A stretch of 64,000 nt of DNA from Desulfosarcina ovata subsp. ovata (GCF_009689005.1 NZ_AP021879.1:2976001-3040000), one strand, 5' to 3'; shown: positions 26,834-36,220, counted from the first letter of the stretch. Numbers and translations are program-made. The notes: generated by a model from the letters alone, not told the origin.

Positions 26834-29800
26834 ATGATACGGCATTGGATGGTTATCTGGACTATTGTTCTAATGAGCGTTCTAATTGGTGGAGCTACAG
26901 GAGTGCCCCAGACAACGGCGGCCGATGAATCGAACGCTGGCTGGGTAAGCAAAATGGTTTCCCTTCAGGGTCGTGTTCGGGTCAGACGAAAGGGAGAAAC
27001 AGTCTGGCAGCCGGTCCTGCTCGACGACACCTTTTTCGTCGGTGACCAGATCTATGTCGAAGCCAACAGCCGGGCCGGCATCCGGCTGGTCAACGATGCC
27101 CTGCTGCGACTGGATCAGCAAACGATGCTGATCATGACCGAAATCGAGCAGCCGTCAACCTTTTTCATCCGGTTGATCAAAGGGGCCGTTCATTTTTTCA
27201 GCCATCGGCCACGTAGCCTTAAAATTATCACACCTTTCGTCAATGCCATAATTGAAGGTACCGAATTCTTTGTTCGCGTCGATCCCGACCAGACCCGCAT
27301 CGATCTGTTCGAGGGTCGGATCCTGGCCGAGAACCCTTATGGCTCGCTTCAACTGGTACCGGGACAGGGTGCCGTGGCCCTGGCTGGCCGCGCACCGCAG
27401 TTTCAGGTTCTCGTCCGCCCGCGAGACAGCGTCCAATGGGCGTTGTACTACCCGCCGATACCGGCATTGAGCCCTGATGAACGGTCAACCGACATCAACG
27501 CCGCGCTATCACTGGCCAATCAGGGGCGAATTCCCGAAGCCCTCACGCGTTTGGAAGATCTGGAACCTCAAGCGCGAAGTGCCCGGTTTTTCGTTTTGCG
27601 TGCCGCACTGCTGCTCTGCGTTGGCCGTGTGGTCGAGGCCGGATCCGACATCCGCCGGGCCCTGGAGGTGGACCCTGCCAGCGGGAATGCATTGGCCTTG
27701 CAGTCAGTCATCGCCATCGTTCAGAACCGCAACGCCGATGCGCTGCGGCTGGCCCGGGAAGCGGTGCGACTGGCCCCCCGCTCGGCGGCGGCGCAGATTG
27801 CCCTGTCCTATGCGCTGCAGGCCGATCTCGATTTGCCGGGGGCGCTCGAAGCCGCACGAAATGCAACGGCACAGGTGCCCGGTGATGGGGTGGCCTGGGC
27901 CCGCCTTGCCGAACTGCGGATTTGCGTGGGCGAGTTGGACAAAGGGGTAGAGGCCGCCCAGAAGGCCGCCGATCTGAGCCCGCATACGGCGCACGCCCAT
28001 ACGATCCTGGGATTTGCCTACCTGACCCAAATCAAGACCGGCAAAGCCCGCGATGCATTCAATCATGCCATCACCCTGGATTCGGCCGCGCCATTGCCGC
28101 GGTTGGGTTTGGGGCTGGCCACCATCCGCGACGGCGATCTGGAAGAAGGCCGGGCCCAAATTGAAATCGCCGCCGGCCTGGATCCCAACAATGCCTTGAT
28201 CCGCAGCTATCTGGGAAAGGCTTATTTCGATGAGAAACGTGGACCGCTGGACGAACGGCAGCTTGAGATTGCAAAAAGTCTTGATCCTAACGACCCTACC
28301 CCCTGGCTCTACGATGCCATCCGTTTGCAGAGTGCCAACCGGCCGGTGGAGGCGTTGCAGAGCCTGCAGAAATCGATTGAATTGAACGATAATCGGGCAA
28401 TCTATCGGTCGCGTTTGTTGCTGGATGAGGACAGAGCAGCGCGTGGAGTCAGTCTGGCACGGATATATGATGATCTCGGTTTTGAGCAGAGGTCCCTTGT
28501 GGAAAGCACTAAATCCTTGAGCATCGATCCAACCAATTACTCTGCTCATCGCTTTTTATCTGACACCTATATGCGGCTGCCACAGCATCAGATCGCACAG
28601 GTCAGTGAGCTCCTGCAAGCCCAATTGCTGCAGCCGGTCAATATCAACCCAGTGCAACCGAGGCTGTCCATTAAAGGGATAAGCACGGTCTCCGGCGTTG
28701 GTCCGGGAGAAGCTGCCTTCAATGAGTACACTCCATTGTTCGAGCGAAATAAGCCTCAATTGACGGTGGCCGGCATAGTCGGAAACAATGATACCTACGG
28801 CGATGAAGCGGTGCTCTCCGGAATAGAAGGTCCCTTCTCTTACAGCCTGGGCCAGTTTCACTACCAAAATGATGGCTTTCGGGAAAACAGCAATGTTGAG
28901 CATGATATTTACAATGCTTTCACGCAGGTCGCCATCACGAACAAGATGAACATGCAGTTCGAGTATCGTCGCCGCGAAACGTCCCAAGGGGATCTTCGGC
29001 TTTTCCTATACCCGGCTACTATTCCGCCACACAGCAGGAATCTGGAACACGACATCTGGCGCGCCGGCTTGCATTTATCGCTCTCATCCCGGAATGATGT
29101 TATCGCGTCCTTCTTCTATAGCGACCGCAGAGAATGGTATCTGAGCGAAGTTTCAGATCAGCGAGTGGAGAACAACGATGGTAGGGAGGGCTATGATACC
29201 GAAGTACAATATCTGTTCCATGAAGATACGTTCAACGTCTTAATAGGTGGGGGTGCATACAGAGTCGATGCTGAGTATGAATACACAATGACTACTGAGG
29301 AGATCCCTCTGCCATTTCCGTTTCCACCGATACCTGCAACTTCCACTTCTGAGAAGGGTAATTATGCAATCAATGGTGACACCCTTTATATTTATGCGAA
29401 TATAAAGGTTCCGGAATCGATTGTCTGGACATTAGGTCTCAGTTACGAAACCTACGAGGATACCGATATGCGTTTCAATTTGGAACGTGTGAACCCAAAG
29501 CTTGGCTTGCAGTGGGATCTCACTGAAAGGTTTCGCTTCAGGGCAGCATATATTAGAAACATCAAGCGGATGTTGGCCGTGGATCAAACCATCGAACCGA
29601 CTCAGGTGGCAGGCTTTAACCAATTTTTTGATGATATCAACGGCACTTGGTCAAAGCTTTCCGGGATCGCAATAGATGCAAAACTAACGAATGGGCTTTA
29701 CACCGGCTTTGAATTTATCCAGCGTGATCTTTCCGAAGCATCAGAAAGAGATGAGAAAACATATCGTGGATACCTTAATTGGGCACTATTTTCCAATTGG

Positions 29801-30175
29801 TCCATTAATGCCGAATATCAATTTGAGCGCGATCTTTTGTCTTTTGAACTGGAGACGACTTCAGTGCCGCTTGAAATTCGCTATTTCAGCCCGATAGGCT
29901 TCTTCGGTCAGATCGGCCCAACGTTTGTGTGGCAAGAGATGGGAACTGGAACCGAGCCTCAGGAAAAAGTAAAAGATGACTTCGTGGTCGTCGATGCCGC
30001 AATCGGCTATCGCTTGCCCAATCGCCTGGGCATGATAAGCTTTGAAATTTGCAATCTCCTTAACGAGGAATTTCGTTTCCAGGATGCCAGTTTTAAAACA
30101 TCGGATAAATTTAATGTTATTCAGCCGTTTTTGCCGGAGAGAACGTTTTTTGTCAGAGTCGTGCTGAACTATTGA
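26834..30175 (+). CDS. FecR-TPR-outer-membrane beta-barrel protein
   Basis: An 1113-residue protein with an unusual order of domains. A signal peptide (WMVIWTIVLMSVLIGGATG) is followed by a FecR domain (residues about 35-150, e.g. QGRVRVRRKGETVWQPVLLD, ALLRLDQQTMLIM), a long TPR array (about 205-620, e.g. AHTILGFAYLTQIKTGKARD AFNHAI) and an outer-membrane barrel (about 640-1113), rich in alternating strands and ending LPERTFFVRVVLNY with a terminal aromatic residue. FecR in this setting is a periplasmic signal-transfer or polysaccharide-binding module. ATG 26834 has GGGAGAGGGA just upstream; the open frame before it runs through repeat sequence. No plug domain and no clear TonB box were seen, so transport is not implied. 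Function unknown, possibly export or binding of a polymer. Confidence 0.8.
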   Translation: MIRHWMVIWTIVLMSVLIGGATGVPQTTAADESNAGWVSKMVSLQGRVRVRRKGETVWQPVLLDDTFFVGDQIYVEANSRAGIRLVNDALLRLDQQTMLIMTEIEQPSTFFIRLIKGAVHFFSHRPRSLKIITPFVNAIIEGTEFFVRVDPDQTRIDLFEGRILAENPYGSLQLVPGQGAVALAGRAPQFQVLVRPRDSVQWALYYPPIPALSPDERSTDINAALSLANQGRIPEALTRLEDLEPQARSARFFVLRAALLLCVGRVVEAGSDIRRALEVDPASGNALALQSVIAIVQNRNADALRLAREAVRLAPRSAAAQIALSYALQADLDLPGALEAARNATAQVPGDGVAWARLAELRICVGELDKGVEAAQKAADLSPHTAHAHTILGFAYLTQIKTGKARDAFNHAITLDSAAPLPRLGLGLATIRDGDLEEGRAQIEIAAGLDPNNALIRSYLGKAYFDEKRGPLDERQLEIAKSLDPNDPTPWLYDAIRLQSANRPVEALQSLQKSIELNDNRAIYRSRLLLDEDRAARGVSLARIYDDLGFEQRSLVESTKSLSIDPTNYSAHRFLSDTYMRLPQHQIAQVSELLQAQLLQPVNINPVQPRLSIKGISTVSGVGPGEAAFNEYTPLFERNKPQLTVAGIVGNNDTYGDEAVLSGIEGPFSYSLGQFHYQNDGFRENSNVEHDIYNAFTQVAITNKMNMQFEYRRRETSQGDLRLFLYPATIPPHSRNLEHDIWRAGLHLSLSSRNDVIASFFYSDRREWYLSEVSDQRVENNDGREGYDTEVQYLFHEDTFNVLIGGGAYRVDAEYEYTMTTEEIPLPFPFPPIPATSTSEKGNYAINGDTLYIYANIKVPESIVWTLGLSYETYEDTDMRFNLERVNPKLGLQWDLTERFRFRAAYIRNIKRMLAVDQTIEPTQVAGFNQFFDDINGTWSKLSGIAIDAKLTNGLYTGFEFIQRDLSEASERDEKTYRGYLNWALFSNWSINAEYQFERDLLSFELETTSVPLEIRYFSPIGFFGQIGPTFVWQEMGTGTEPQEKVKDDFVVVDAAIGYRLPNRLGMISFEICNLLNEEFRFQDASFKTSDKFNVIQPFLPERTFFVRVVLNY

Positions 30176-30238
30176 GCTGTTGACTGCAGGTTGCATGGTG
30201 CAAGACGAGAGAAAGAGAAACTGACAACGATTCTATTC

Positions 30239-30343
30239 TGTAGCATTCAAGATAATGTTTTTGGGCTGCGTTATCGGTCGTCGCAGTATTACAATACGGC
30301 TCCCTCCCTCTGGCCTTGCCAAAAACATTATCTTAAATACTCT
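30239..30343 (-). mobile_element. MITE family A, copy 1 (inverted orientation)
   Basis: About 105 bases bounded by inverted repeats containing AAGATAATGTTTTTGG (30249-30264) and CCAAAAACATTATCTT (30319-30334). The inside carries GGCTGCGTTATCGGTCGTCG. It is in the opposite orientation to the other three copies (30795, 37864, 44177). It lies between the barrel gene and a small gene. Confidence 0.85.
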
Positions 30344-30434
30344 GTTATGAATGTAGATGGGATGGCAATTTGTAAAAATAGCATTTGGGCAATTTTTTAC
30401 AATACCATCATTTTCACAAAGGAGGAAATTGGCG

Positions 30435-30641
30435 ATGAAAAGGTTCATATTATTAGGGGCTACATTTTTTATCGGTATGATAGCAGGATCGATTGCTGTG
30501 TTTGGGTATTACCATAGTAACCCCATCATCTGTTTATGTCATGAAGGTGAGGGAGGAGTATACTGGACCGGAAAAGACTGTCCAACGGATGTAAGGGCAG
30601 CATTAAAGGAAAAATTTGGAGGCCAGTGCCCCCTCCCGTAA
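30435..30641 (+). CDS. Small membrane-anchored Cys-containing protein
   Basis: A 68-residue protein with a textbook ribosome-binding site (AAAGGAGGAAA, ATG at 30435). One membrane segment or uncleaved signal (ILLGATFFIGMIAGSIAVFG) precedes a short exported domain with four residues of interest: C37, C39 (IICLCHEGEGG), C53 and C65 near the end (FGGQCPLP). This looks like a small periplasmic domain that could form disulfides or bind a metal. I do not recognise it. It stands alone between two MITE copies. Confidence 0.6.
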   Translation: MKRFILLGATFFIGMIAGSIAVFGYYHSNPIICLCHEGEGGVYWTGKDCPTDVRAALKEKFGGQCPLP

Positions 30642-30794
30642 GATGATTGATTTCATTTCCCGACAAAATAGGCTATGAGAACGACCCTGGACTGCTGTGC
30701 GTACAATTGCCGTTGCCCGGATTAAGGGCAACATGATGTCGATCCCAAAGCAGTAACCGAAACAAGGTGTCTTTCACAGCCTGCAATGATCAAC

Positions 30795-30902
30795 TATAGC
30801 ATTCAAGATAATGTTTTTGGCAAGGCCTTAAGGGAGGAAGCTGTATAATGATTACCGCGACGACCGATAACGCAGCCCAAAAACATTATCTTGAATACTA
30901 TA
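30795..30902 (+). mobile_element. MITE family A, copy 2
   Basis: A 108-base element beginning TATAGCATTCAAGATAATG and ending with its inverse ...TTATCTTGAATACTATA. It carries the same interior as the copies at 37864 and 44177 (CGACGACCGATAACGCAGCCC). On the minus strand its end supplies the last codons of the doubtful frame that starts at 31154. Confidence 0.9.
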
Positions 30903-31154
30903 CAACTCGTTAATCCTCTTTAACGGGATTCTTACTGTCTCCATTTTGTTGAGTTGAATTGTGAGTGTAATCACACCATTGGTGTGAGTATCGTCATATC
31001 CTTGGGCCATGATGAGCGTTACTATCAGTAACATACAAAAACTTCCCAACTGAAGCAATAAAACTCTGATCAGTCTGCGTGGTGTTGGTATTATCCGTGT
31101 TTTTTTGTCGACTACCGCATACAAGCATGGGCCTAGACTCAGTTTGTCTTTCAT
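30852..31154 (-). CDS. Doubtful small membrane protein whose end is supplied by a MITE
   Basis: A 100-codon frame. The first 85 residues look protein-like: a basic N-terminal part, a membrane helix (VLLLQLGSFCMLLIVTLIMA) and a hydrophilic tail. The last residues, SIQDNVFGLRYRSSR, come from the inverted repeat and interior of MITE copy 2. No ribosome-binding site precedes the ATG at 31154. A CRP-like palindrome (TGTGAGTGTAATCACA, 30960-30975) and another inverted repeat lie inside it, which argues for regulatory DNA instead. If it is a gene, the element has replaced its original C-terminus. Confidence 0.25.
   Translation of the reverse strand: MKDKLSLGPCLYAVVDKKTRIIPTPRRLIRVLLLQLGSFCMLLIVTLIMAQGYDDTHTNGVITLTIQLNKMETVRIPLKRINELYSIQDNVFGLRYRSSR
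30960..30987. promoter_or_regulatory. Overlapping palindromes, CRP-type
   Basis: TGTGAGTGTAATCACA (30960-30975) fits TGTGA-N6-TCACA exactly. It overlaps TCACACCATTGGTGTGA (30971-30987), an inverted repeat. Both lie in a 742-base region (30642-31383) that otherwise holds only MITE copy 2 and a doubtful frame. The next plus-strand gene starts 400 bases away, so the target is unclear. Confidence 0.4.
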
Positions 31155-31383
31155 GGTGATAATTGGCCATACCAGGCCTAATGCCAAACGAGAAGAGCAA
31201 TTCAATTTCGATCTCCTACAGCGAAACAGAGATGGCATGATAGAAAGAAGAATTTCGCTAAAGTTGGTCACACGAAAACGGTCTTGAGGAAGATCTCCCC
31301 ATTCCTTGAATCCGTTATCGACAGTCGAACCGGACAGATGGTCGGGGACACGAACAGGCAACCATAGACAGAAGGAGGACGCC

Positions 31384-33687
31384 ATGGGTTTAGGACGCTA
31401 CAAAAACGGAAAATTCGATCTTATCCTTTCGTTACGCCACAATGCCGATGCCACACGGATCGGACAATGGGAGCGTTCCTTCCGTCGCGCGTCGGAAATT
31501 CTTTTCGATGCAACCGACGGACAGATGCAGTTCGGAAAGCTTTATGTGGCAAACAACAGTATCGGAGGGACGGAGGCTGATGCCTGGCTTCTGCCCGATG
31601 AAGGTACATCGTCGTCTTTTGTTAACGCCCTGGGGATACCTGGGCTGCACATGAATCTCAAGTCGGACGAAAAAAACAAACCCTTTGTCGTGATTCATGA
31701 ATTCGGTCACTACGGATTCGGGCTGTACGACGAATATATCGGTCCGTCTGGTTCAGCCGAGTGTACAGGGACGACAAGCGGTGGTGCCTGCATCATGGAG
31801 CACGGTTACTGGAATGGCGATCAGATCGCCGACGACGGTACGCTCACCCCGGGCCCGGTGAATGAGTTTTGTGTCGAAGACAACCACGATCCGGACAGCG
31901 ATACGGACCAAGAGAGTATTCATGGGGAGCCATGCTGGAACACCATTCACACCAATTTCCCAGATGTTGCGATCCCGGACGGATTGCCCGGCGGACCGGT
32001 TCCCGGCGGTCATGAAGACGTCGATTGGATTCTGCTGGCGGAAGACCCGCGCTTCGTCCTGCTACTGGACAAGTCGGGGAGCATGTCGGCCGGCAACGGC
32101 ATCAGTGGCGTTCGATTCGGTGCCGATTACTGGACCCAATACCTCGCTACTTCCGGTGACAGTCTCTCCATTATCGCCTACAACCACGGTCAGGATGTCA
32201 TCCTACCCTTGACCAGCCTGGATGCAACCACCGATCTGGGATCTACGCTCACGGCCATTGGGAGTATCACACCGGGTGGAACTACCAATGTGGGAGGTGC
32301 CCTCGACAGCGGGCTGATGCAAATTTTGAGTCCGGGGGACCGGGCGGCCACGCAAGTCGCCATCCTTTTCTCGGACGGATTGCACAATACGGGAACGCCG
32401 CCGGAGAGTGTGGTTGACGATTTGGTCGAAAACGGGGTGCGGGTTTACACGATCGGGTTCGGACCATACGCTGATCAGGCCCGACTGGAACAGATCGCCG
32501 ATGATACGGGAGGACGATTTGAGTTCATCGATGCCGATCCGGATAGCGATGCGGGGCAGCTCGAAATTCAAAATTACCTGATCGAAATTTCTGGAGAAGT
32601 AAGGGACGGAAGTGGAATTGTAACCATGATGCCGGGCTTGCTGCCCGAACCGGCAGCGTCGGAATTTGCAGCGGTTAAAGATGTGGTTCGCCTGAAGGGA
32701 AGCTCCAAGACGACCCTGGCCGCTGTCGGCAAGATCCCCCTGGCTTTTCGGGTGCGCTCGACGGGCTTCGATCACAGAGCATACATCGAATCGGGATCCG
32801 ATCGGGCTACCTTTGTCGTAAGCCACAAGGAAGGAACCGCTGTGAATTTTTTCCTCACCGCTCCAGACGGCACCCTGGTCAACCCGCAAACGGATACGGA
32901 CGTCACCCTAGTGAATCCAACTTACGCTCCCTACGCGTTCTATGTGGTACGCAAACCCGCCTCCGGATTCTGGACGATGCGCGTAACCCGCGGTCAGGCT
33001 ACCGGTGCGATTCCTTTTAAAATCTTCGCATTCAGTGAGAATCGGGATATCGCCTTTGGCATCAATGGTATCAATCGCGCCTATAGGGTTATGGATACGA
33101 TAAAGCTGCAAAGCCAAGTTGTCTTCAAAACCCCATTGACTGCGCTACGCAGCCCCATCGCCAGCATTGATCTCAAGCCCCCCGGAACCAAAACGCTTAC
33201 GGTGGGGCGACTGGGTCTCCTGAAGGGCGCGCAGACGGTTGTACTGAAAGAGCGAACGGTGAAAACCCCGGTATCCGGAAACGCCTCCAGGTCCCTTGCC
33301 CGTGTGGCCAACGGCGTCTATGAAAATGTCCTGCAATTTGATGAGCCAGGTTCCTACTCGGTGACCCTCAAAATGGTGAACCAGGGTAAAGCAACGGAAG
33401 CCGAAGCAGAGGCCGAACGCAAGCGGGACGGGGAAAGCGAGCCGGCCCGTGAACCGGCACCCATGTTCATCCGTACGAAAAGGTTCCAGATACATGTCGG
33501 ACCGTTGCCTGAAGGCAAAGATGTGGAGTCCGGTGATCAGTCCCCATCCGGCAGCGGTTCCAGTAGCATCACCAAGCAGGGCACAATCTTGAAAACGTCG
33601 CAGATTTCCAAGGCGAGTGTCGGCTCGGGTGGTTTTCATGTCGACATCGGCTTGGAGCTTCGGCCGTCGGAAGAGTCATCCGGCTAA
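31384..33687 (+). CDS. CLCA-like protein: zinc metalloprotease motif plus VWA domain
   Basis: A 767-residue protein organised like animal CLCA (calcium-activated chloride channel regulator) proteins. The N-terminal part has the zinc motif HEFGH (105-109) followed by GFGLYDEY, matching the CLCA pattern HExxHxxxGxxDEY. A cysteine-rich stretch follows (about 126-195), then a VWA domain with an intact MIDAS motif D229-K-S-G-S233 and the later Thr/Asp positions in GGTTNVGGALD and ILFSDGLHNTG. The C-terminal third is beta-rich, with a charged segment (EAEAEAERKRDGESEPAREP). CLCA proteins cut themselves with this protease. ATG 31384 has AAGGAGG upstream. No signal peptide is visible, so its location is uncertain. 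Regulation and partners are unknown; a broken radical SAM gene follows. Confidence 0.8.
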   Translation: MGLGRYKNGKFDLILSLRHNADATRIGQWERSFRRASEILFDATDGQMQFGKLYVANNSIGGTEADAWLLPDEGTSSSFVNALGIPGLHMNLKSDEKNKPFVVIHEFGHYGFGLYDEYIGPSGSAECTGTTSGGACIMEHGYWNGDQIADDGTLTPGPVNEFCVEDNHDPDSDTDQESIHGEPCWNTIHTNFPDVAIPDGLPGGPVPGGHEDVDWILLAEDPRFVLLLDKSGSMSAGNGISGVRFGADYWTQYLATSGDSLSIIAYNHGQDVILPLTSLDATTDLGSTLTAIGSITPGGTTNVGGALDSGLMQILSPGDRAATQVAILFSDGLHNTGTPPESVVDDLVENGVRVYTIGFGPYADQARLEQIADDTGGRFEFIDADPDSDAGQLEIQNYLIEISGEVRDGSGIVTMMPGLLPEPAASEFAAVKDVVRLKGSSKTTLAAVGKIPLAFRVRSTGFDHRAYIESGSDRATFVVSHKEGTAVNFFLTAPDGTLVNPQTDTDVTLVNPTYAPYAFYVVRKPASGFWTMRVTRGQATGAIPFKIFAFSENRDIAFGINGINRAYRVMDTIKLQSQVVFKTPLTALRSPIASIDLKPPGTKTLTVGRLGLLKGAQTVVLKERTVKTPVSGNASRSLARVANGVYENVLQFDEPGSYSVTLKMVNQGKATEAEAEAERKRDGESEPAREPAPMFIRTKRFQIHVGPLPEGKDVESGDQSPSGSGSSSITKQGTILKTSQISKASVGSGGFHVDIGLELRPSEESSG

Positions 33688-33876
33688 ACTGCCTATACAG
33701 ACCTGCGTTAAGGACAGACATCTCTCATGTGGGCAGTCTACCGCAGGCGCTATTCCCGGTGTCAAGAGGCACGAAAAAGGCGAATCCGAATGAACATATG
33801 GTAGCAAAATGAATGGAGGGGTAGAAGTAAAGGTGAAAACACGCTAACGACGCCATTTCTATTATCGCCGGATGGT

Positions 33877-34499
33877 ATGCGGGTAATTGAGATTCACCCA
33901 ACCCATCGTTGCAACCTGAAATGTTTGCACTGTTATTCCGCGGGTCATTCAAACAGCGCTGAAGATCTTATCCCCGAGGATATTGAGGGCTTCTTTCGGG
34001 AAGCTGCCGAATTGGGTTACAACTTTGTCGGCGTTTCCGGAGGGGAGCCCCTCCTCTGGGACGGACTCTATGCGTTTTTGCATGATGTCCGTGAATTGGG
34101 GTTCTCGACGGCGATTACGACCAATGGGACCCTGATAGATGAATCGTCTGTCAAACAGCTGCGTGACCACGTAGGACTCGTTTCCGTCAGTGTTGACGGG
34201 CCACCTGAACAGCATGCGATCAAAATTTAAGCGAGACAGTGCCGTTCGTCGATCTGGTTCCTTCTTTGGTCGTGGAAGCCGACGGTCTTATCGTTCCCTT
34301 TATCTACGGTTTTCCCCACTGTTGGTCGATTGGAACGATCTATGAGCAGGGATTCGCCGAAAGGGCCTGCAACTGGCGAAAAACGGCGATGCCATCCATT
34401 AGAACCCTGCTTCGCACTACTCTTGATCGACTTGATGGCAAGAATGCGACATACATTGATTTACTAGGCGAATTGCTGATTACCGCATGTGAGGACTAA
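33877..34499 (+). pseudogene. Radical SAM gene with internal deletion
   Basis: The first part (33877-34230) encodes the radical SAM start: MRVIEIHPTHRCNLKCLHCY with the cluster cysteines C12, C16, C19, the GGEPL motif (VGVSGGEPLLW), and ITTNGTLI. It stops after SVDGPPEQHAIKI. A second frame (34239-34499) encodes an end typical of the same family (LVPSLVVEADGLIVPFIYGF, then a helix TLLRTTLDRLDGKNATYIDL and a last Cys). The central part, probably 100-200 residues, is missing and the frames do not match. In-frame protein-like codons before 33877 (PFLLSPDG) suggest that the original start was also lost. Radical SAM proteins of this type usually modify peptides; none is seen nearby. Confidence 0.75.
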
Positions 34500-34746
34500 G
34501 GCGATTGGCGAATACTATGGGGCCCGCTGGAAGATCGAAGCCTTGTTCAAGGAATTGAAAAACGACATCGGCAGCGCTGACACGCAAACCCGTCATCCGC
34601 AGGCCGTCAGCAACCATCTGCACTTTTGCATGCTGGCGACCGCCGCAATCAAAGTGCTCGAGAAAAGGGAATTGGTCAGCAAAAACGGAGAGTACCGGAT
34701 TTATGACCCCGTTTTTTGTAAATGGATTGAAAAGATCGGTGCTTGA
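34489..34746 (+). mobile_element. Transposase C-terminal remnant
   Basis: About 85 codons with the C-terminal end of a DDE transposase (IS4/IS701 type): YGARWKIEALFKELKNDIGS with the Y-x(2)-R-x(3)-E-x(6)-K signature, then HLHFCMLATAAIKVL. The N-terminal catalytic part is absent and no terminal inverted repeat could be paired. It adjoins the end of the broken radical SAM gene, so an insertion followed by deletion may have caused that damage. Confidence 0.75.
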
Positions 34747-34808
34747 TTGAAAGGGCTGAAAAACATACGCCTTAATCGAGCCTTTTTGACCACTTTGTCT
34801 CTCTGCCA

Positions 34809-35675
34809 TCACACAATATTTTCCAGAACACTTCCCATGGCCCGGGGAAGTTGCCGGATCAGTTCCAACACCTGGCTGGCTGGAGAGAGGTTGGCCAGCA
34901 ACCCCGCTTCCCGGTTGATCCGGGCCGCCGCCATGGCCGCTTGGGGGATGGACAGGTCATGGACACCGATCAGGGCCGTTACCAGGCCGGTTAAGGTATC
35001 ACCGGTGCCGCCCATGGCCTCCATGGCGTCGACGGACGGCCGGTCAACGGCATGAAGCACGCCTGAACGATCTGCCAGACGGTCGATACTCCCCTTGACC
35101 AGCAGGTTCCGGGCCGCGTTATCGTGGGCATAGGCCCGCTGGATCAGATCGGGCACCTGGTTTTCGTCGTGGAGAATGAACCCCCGGGTATAAAACGGAT
35201 GCGGTGCGGCTTCATCGGCCAGAAAGGCAAGCTCGCCCACATCCGGGGTGAACAGGTCATAGGCCGGTGCACTGCCGCTCATTTTGGCGGCATACATGAA
35301 GCCGGCGTCGGCGATGAGCAGGGGCGGGCGGGACATCCGTTCGACGGCAAACAGGACCCGGTTATGCCAGTCCACATCCGGTTGCAGGTAGTGGAAGGTG
35401 ATGCTTTCCAGATCATAGCGATCCAGATGGTGCGACAGGAATTCATACAGGCGGCGGCTGCCGTCTCCCAGGCCGATATCCCCGACCAGAAAACCGATCA
35501 ACGGCCCTTGGCCGGTGATCGCCATTGCTTCGACCGCCGCCGCCAGCAGCGCTGGTGTCCCGCGGTTAACGGACACCCGTTGCCCCTCAATGTGCACCGC
35601 ATCCCCGGATAGAGAAACCTCACCCACGGTCAGGGGAAAATCGGCGGATGGCACGGTGCCGACTACGGCGCGCAT
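34809..35675 (-). CDS. NAD(P)H-hydrate dehydratase/YjeF C-terminal-like kinase-fold protein
   Basis: A 288-residue ribokinase-fold protein. The C-terminal GGTGDTLTGLVTALIGV carries the anion-hole and catalytic Asp of NAD(P)H-hydrate dehydratases and related kinases. Upstream are LFTPDVGELAFL and NLLVKGSIDRLADRSG, which match the family's TPH/NxxE and LKG positions only loosely, so it is a divergent member. I chose ATG 35675 (GGAGA about twelve bases upstream); it overlaps the DUF3343 gene's end by 13 bases. The operon YedE-TusA-DUF3343 suggests a role in sulfur or selenium metabolism rather than general cofactor repair. Confidence 0.7.
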   Translation of the reverse strand: MRAVVGTVPSADFPLTVGEVSLSGDAVHIEGQRVSVNRGTPALLAAAVEAMAITGQGPLIGFLVGDIGLGDGSRRLYEFLSHHLDRYDLESITFHYLQPDVDWHNRVLFAVERMSRPPLLIADAGFMYAAKMSGSAPAYDLFTPDVGELAFLADEAAPHPFYTRGFILHDENQVPDLIQRAYAHDNAARNLLVKGSIDRLADRSGVLHAVDRPSVDAMEAMGGTGDTLTGLVTALIGVHDLSIPQAAMAAARINREAGLLANLSPASQVLELIRQLPRAMGSVLENIV

Positions 35676-36220
35676 TGGTTCAGGGTCTCCGCAAAAGCCA
35701 ACTCCAGGGCATAGCCGCACAGGGTGTGTCCGATAGCCCTTGGCCGGGGCGCATCGTCAAGGGTTCTGCCCACCATTTCCTGGGCCAGGTAAGGAACATC
35801 CGGGCAACCGCCGCCGGAGATGTTGACGATCCGGCGGCTTTTCTTTTCGACCACCAGTTTCATGTTGGCCGCGCGCACCATCAGATGTTCCCCAAAGTCT
35901 TTCACCTGGAAAAGGCCCACCGGTTCCAGCAGCGGTCCGGTGACCGGAACCACCGACAAGGGGGTGAGATCGGCCTGTTCGAGCAGCCGCAGAATATTCA
36001 ACTCCTCGATCAGGGGGAAGGTGATCACCAGGTCGCAGCCGGAGTGGATTTCCGGAGGTGGACCCATGACCTGGACGTGCCAGCCTTCCTTCTTCAGCCG
36101 ATTTTCCGCCTGAATCACCTCGCTGGTGTTTTCGAACACCAAAAACCCGCGATCCTCATGGCGCACTTCCACCGGCCGCTGGCCCGGTGCCGAGCGTTTG
36201 AAAAAATTGAAAAATGCCAC
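35663..36220 (-). CDS. DUF3343 domain protein
   Basis: A 185-residue protein. The N-terminal domain fits DUF3343: GFLVFENTSEVIQAENRLKK, then GWHVQVMGPPPEIHSGCDLV with the conserved P-P-x-x-x-x-x-C pattern. The C-terminal half has ISGGGCPDVPYLAQEMVGR, with another Cys that could accept sulfur or selenium. DUF3343 proteins accompany YedE/YedF-type genes in selenium-related loci. It lies between a TusA-like gene (three bases) and the hydrate-dehydratase-like gene (overlap). Confidence 0.85.
   Translation of the reverse strand: MAFFNFFKRSAPGQRPVEVRHEDRGFLVFENTSEVIQAENRLKKEGWHVQVMGPPPEIHSGCDLVITFPLIEELNILRLLEQADLTPLSVVPVTGPLLEPVGLFQVKDFGEHLMVRAANMKLVVEKKSRRIVNISGGGCPDVPYLAQEMVGRTLDDAPRPRAIGHTLCGYALELAFAETLNQCAP

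Noticed and set aside
30191..30517. A 108-codon frame across MITE copy 1
   Set aside because: It is composed of repeat sequence in its first half and runs antisense in frame to nothing known; the real gene starts at 30435 in another frame.
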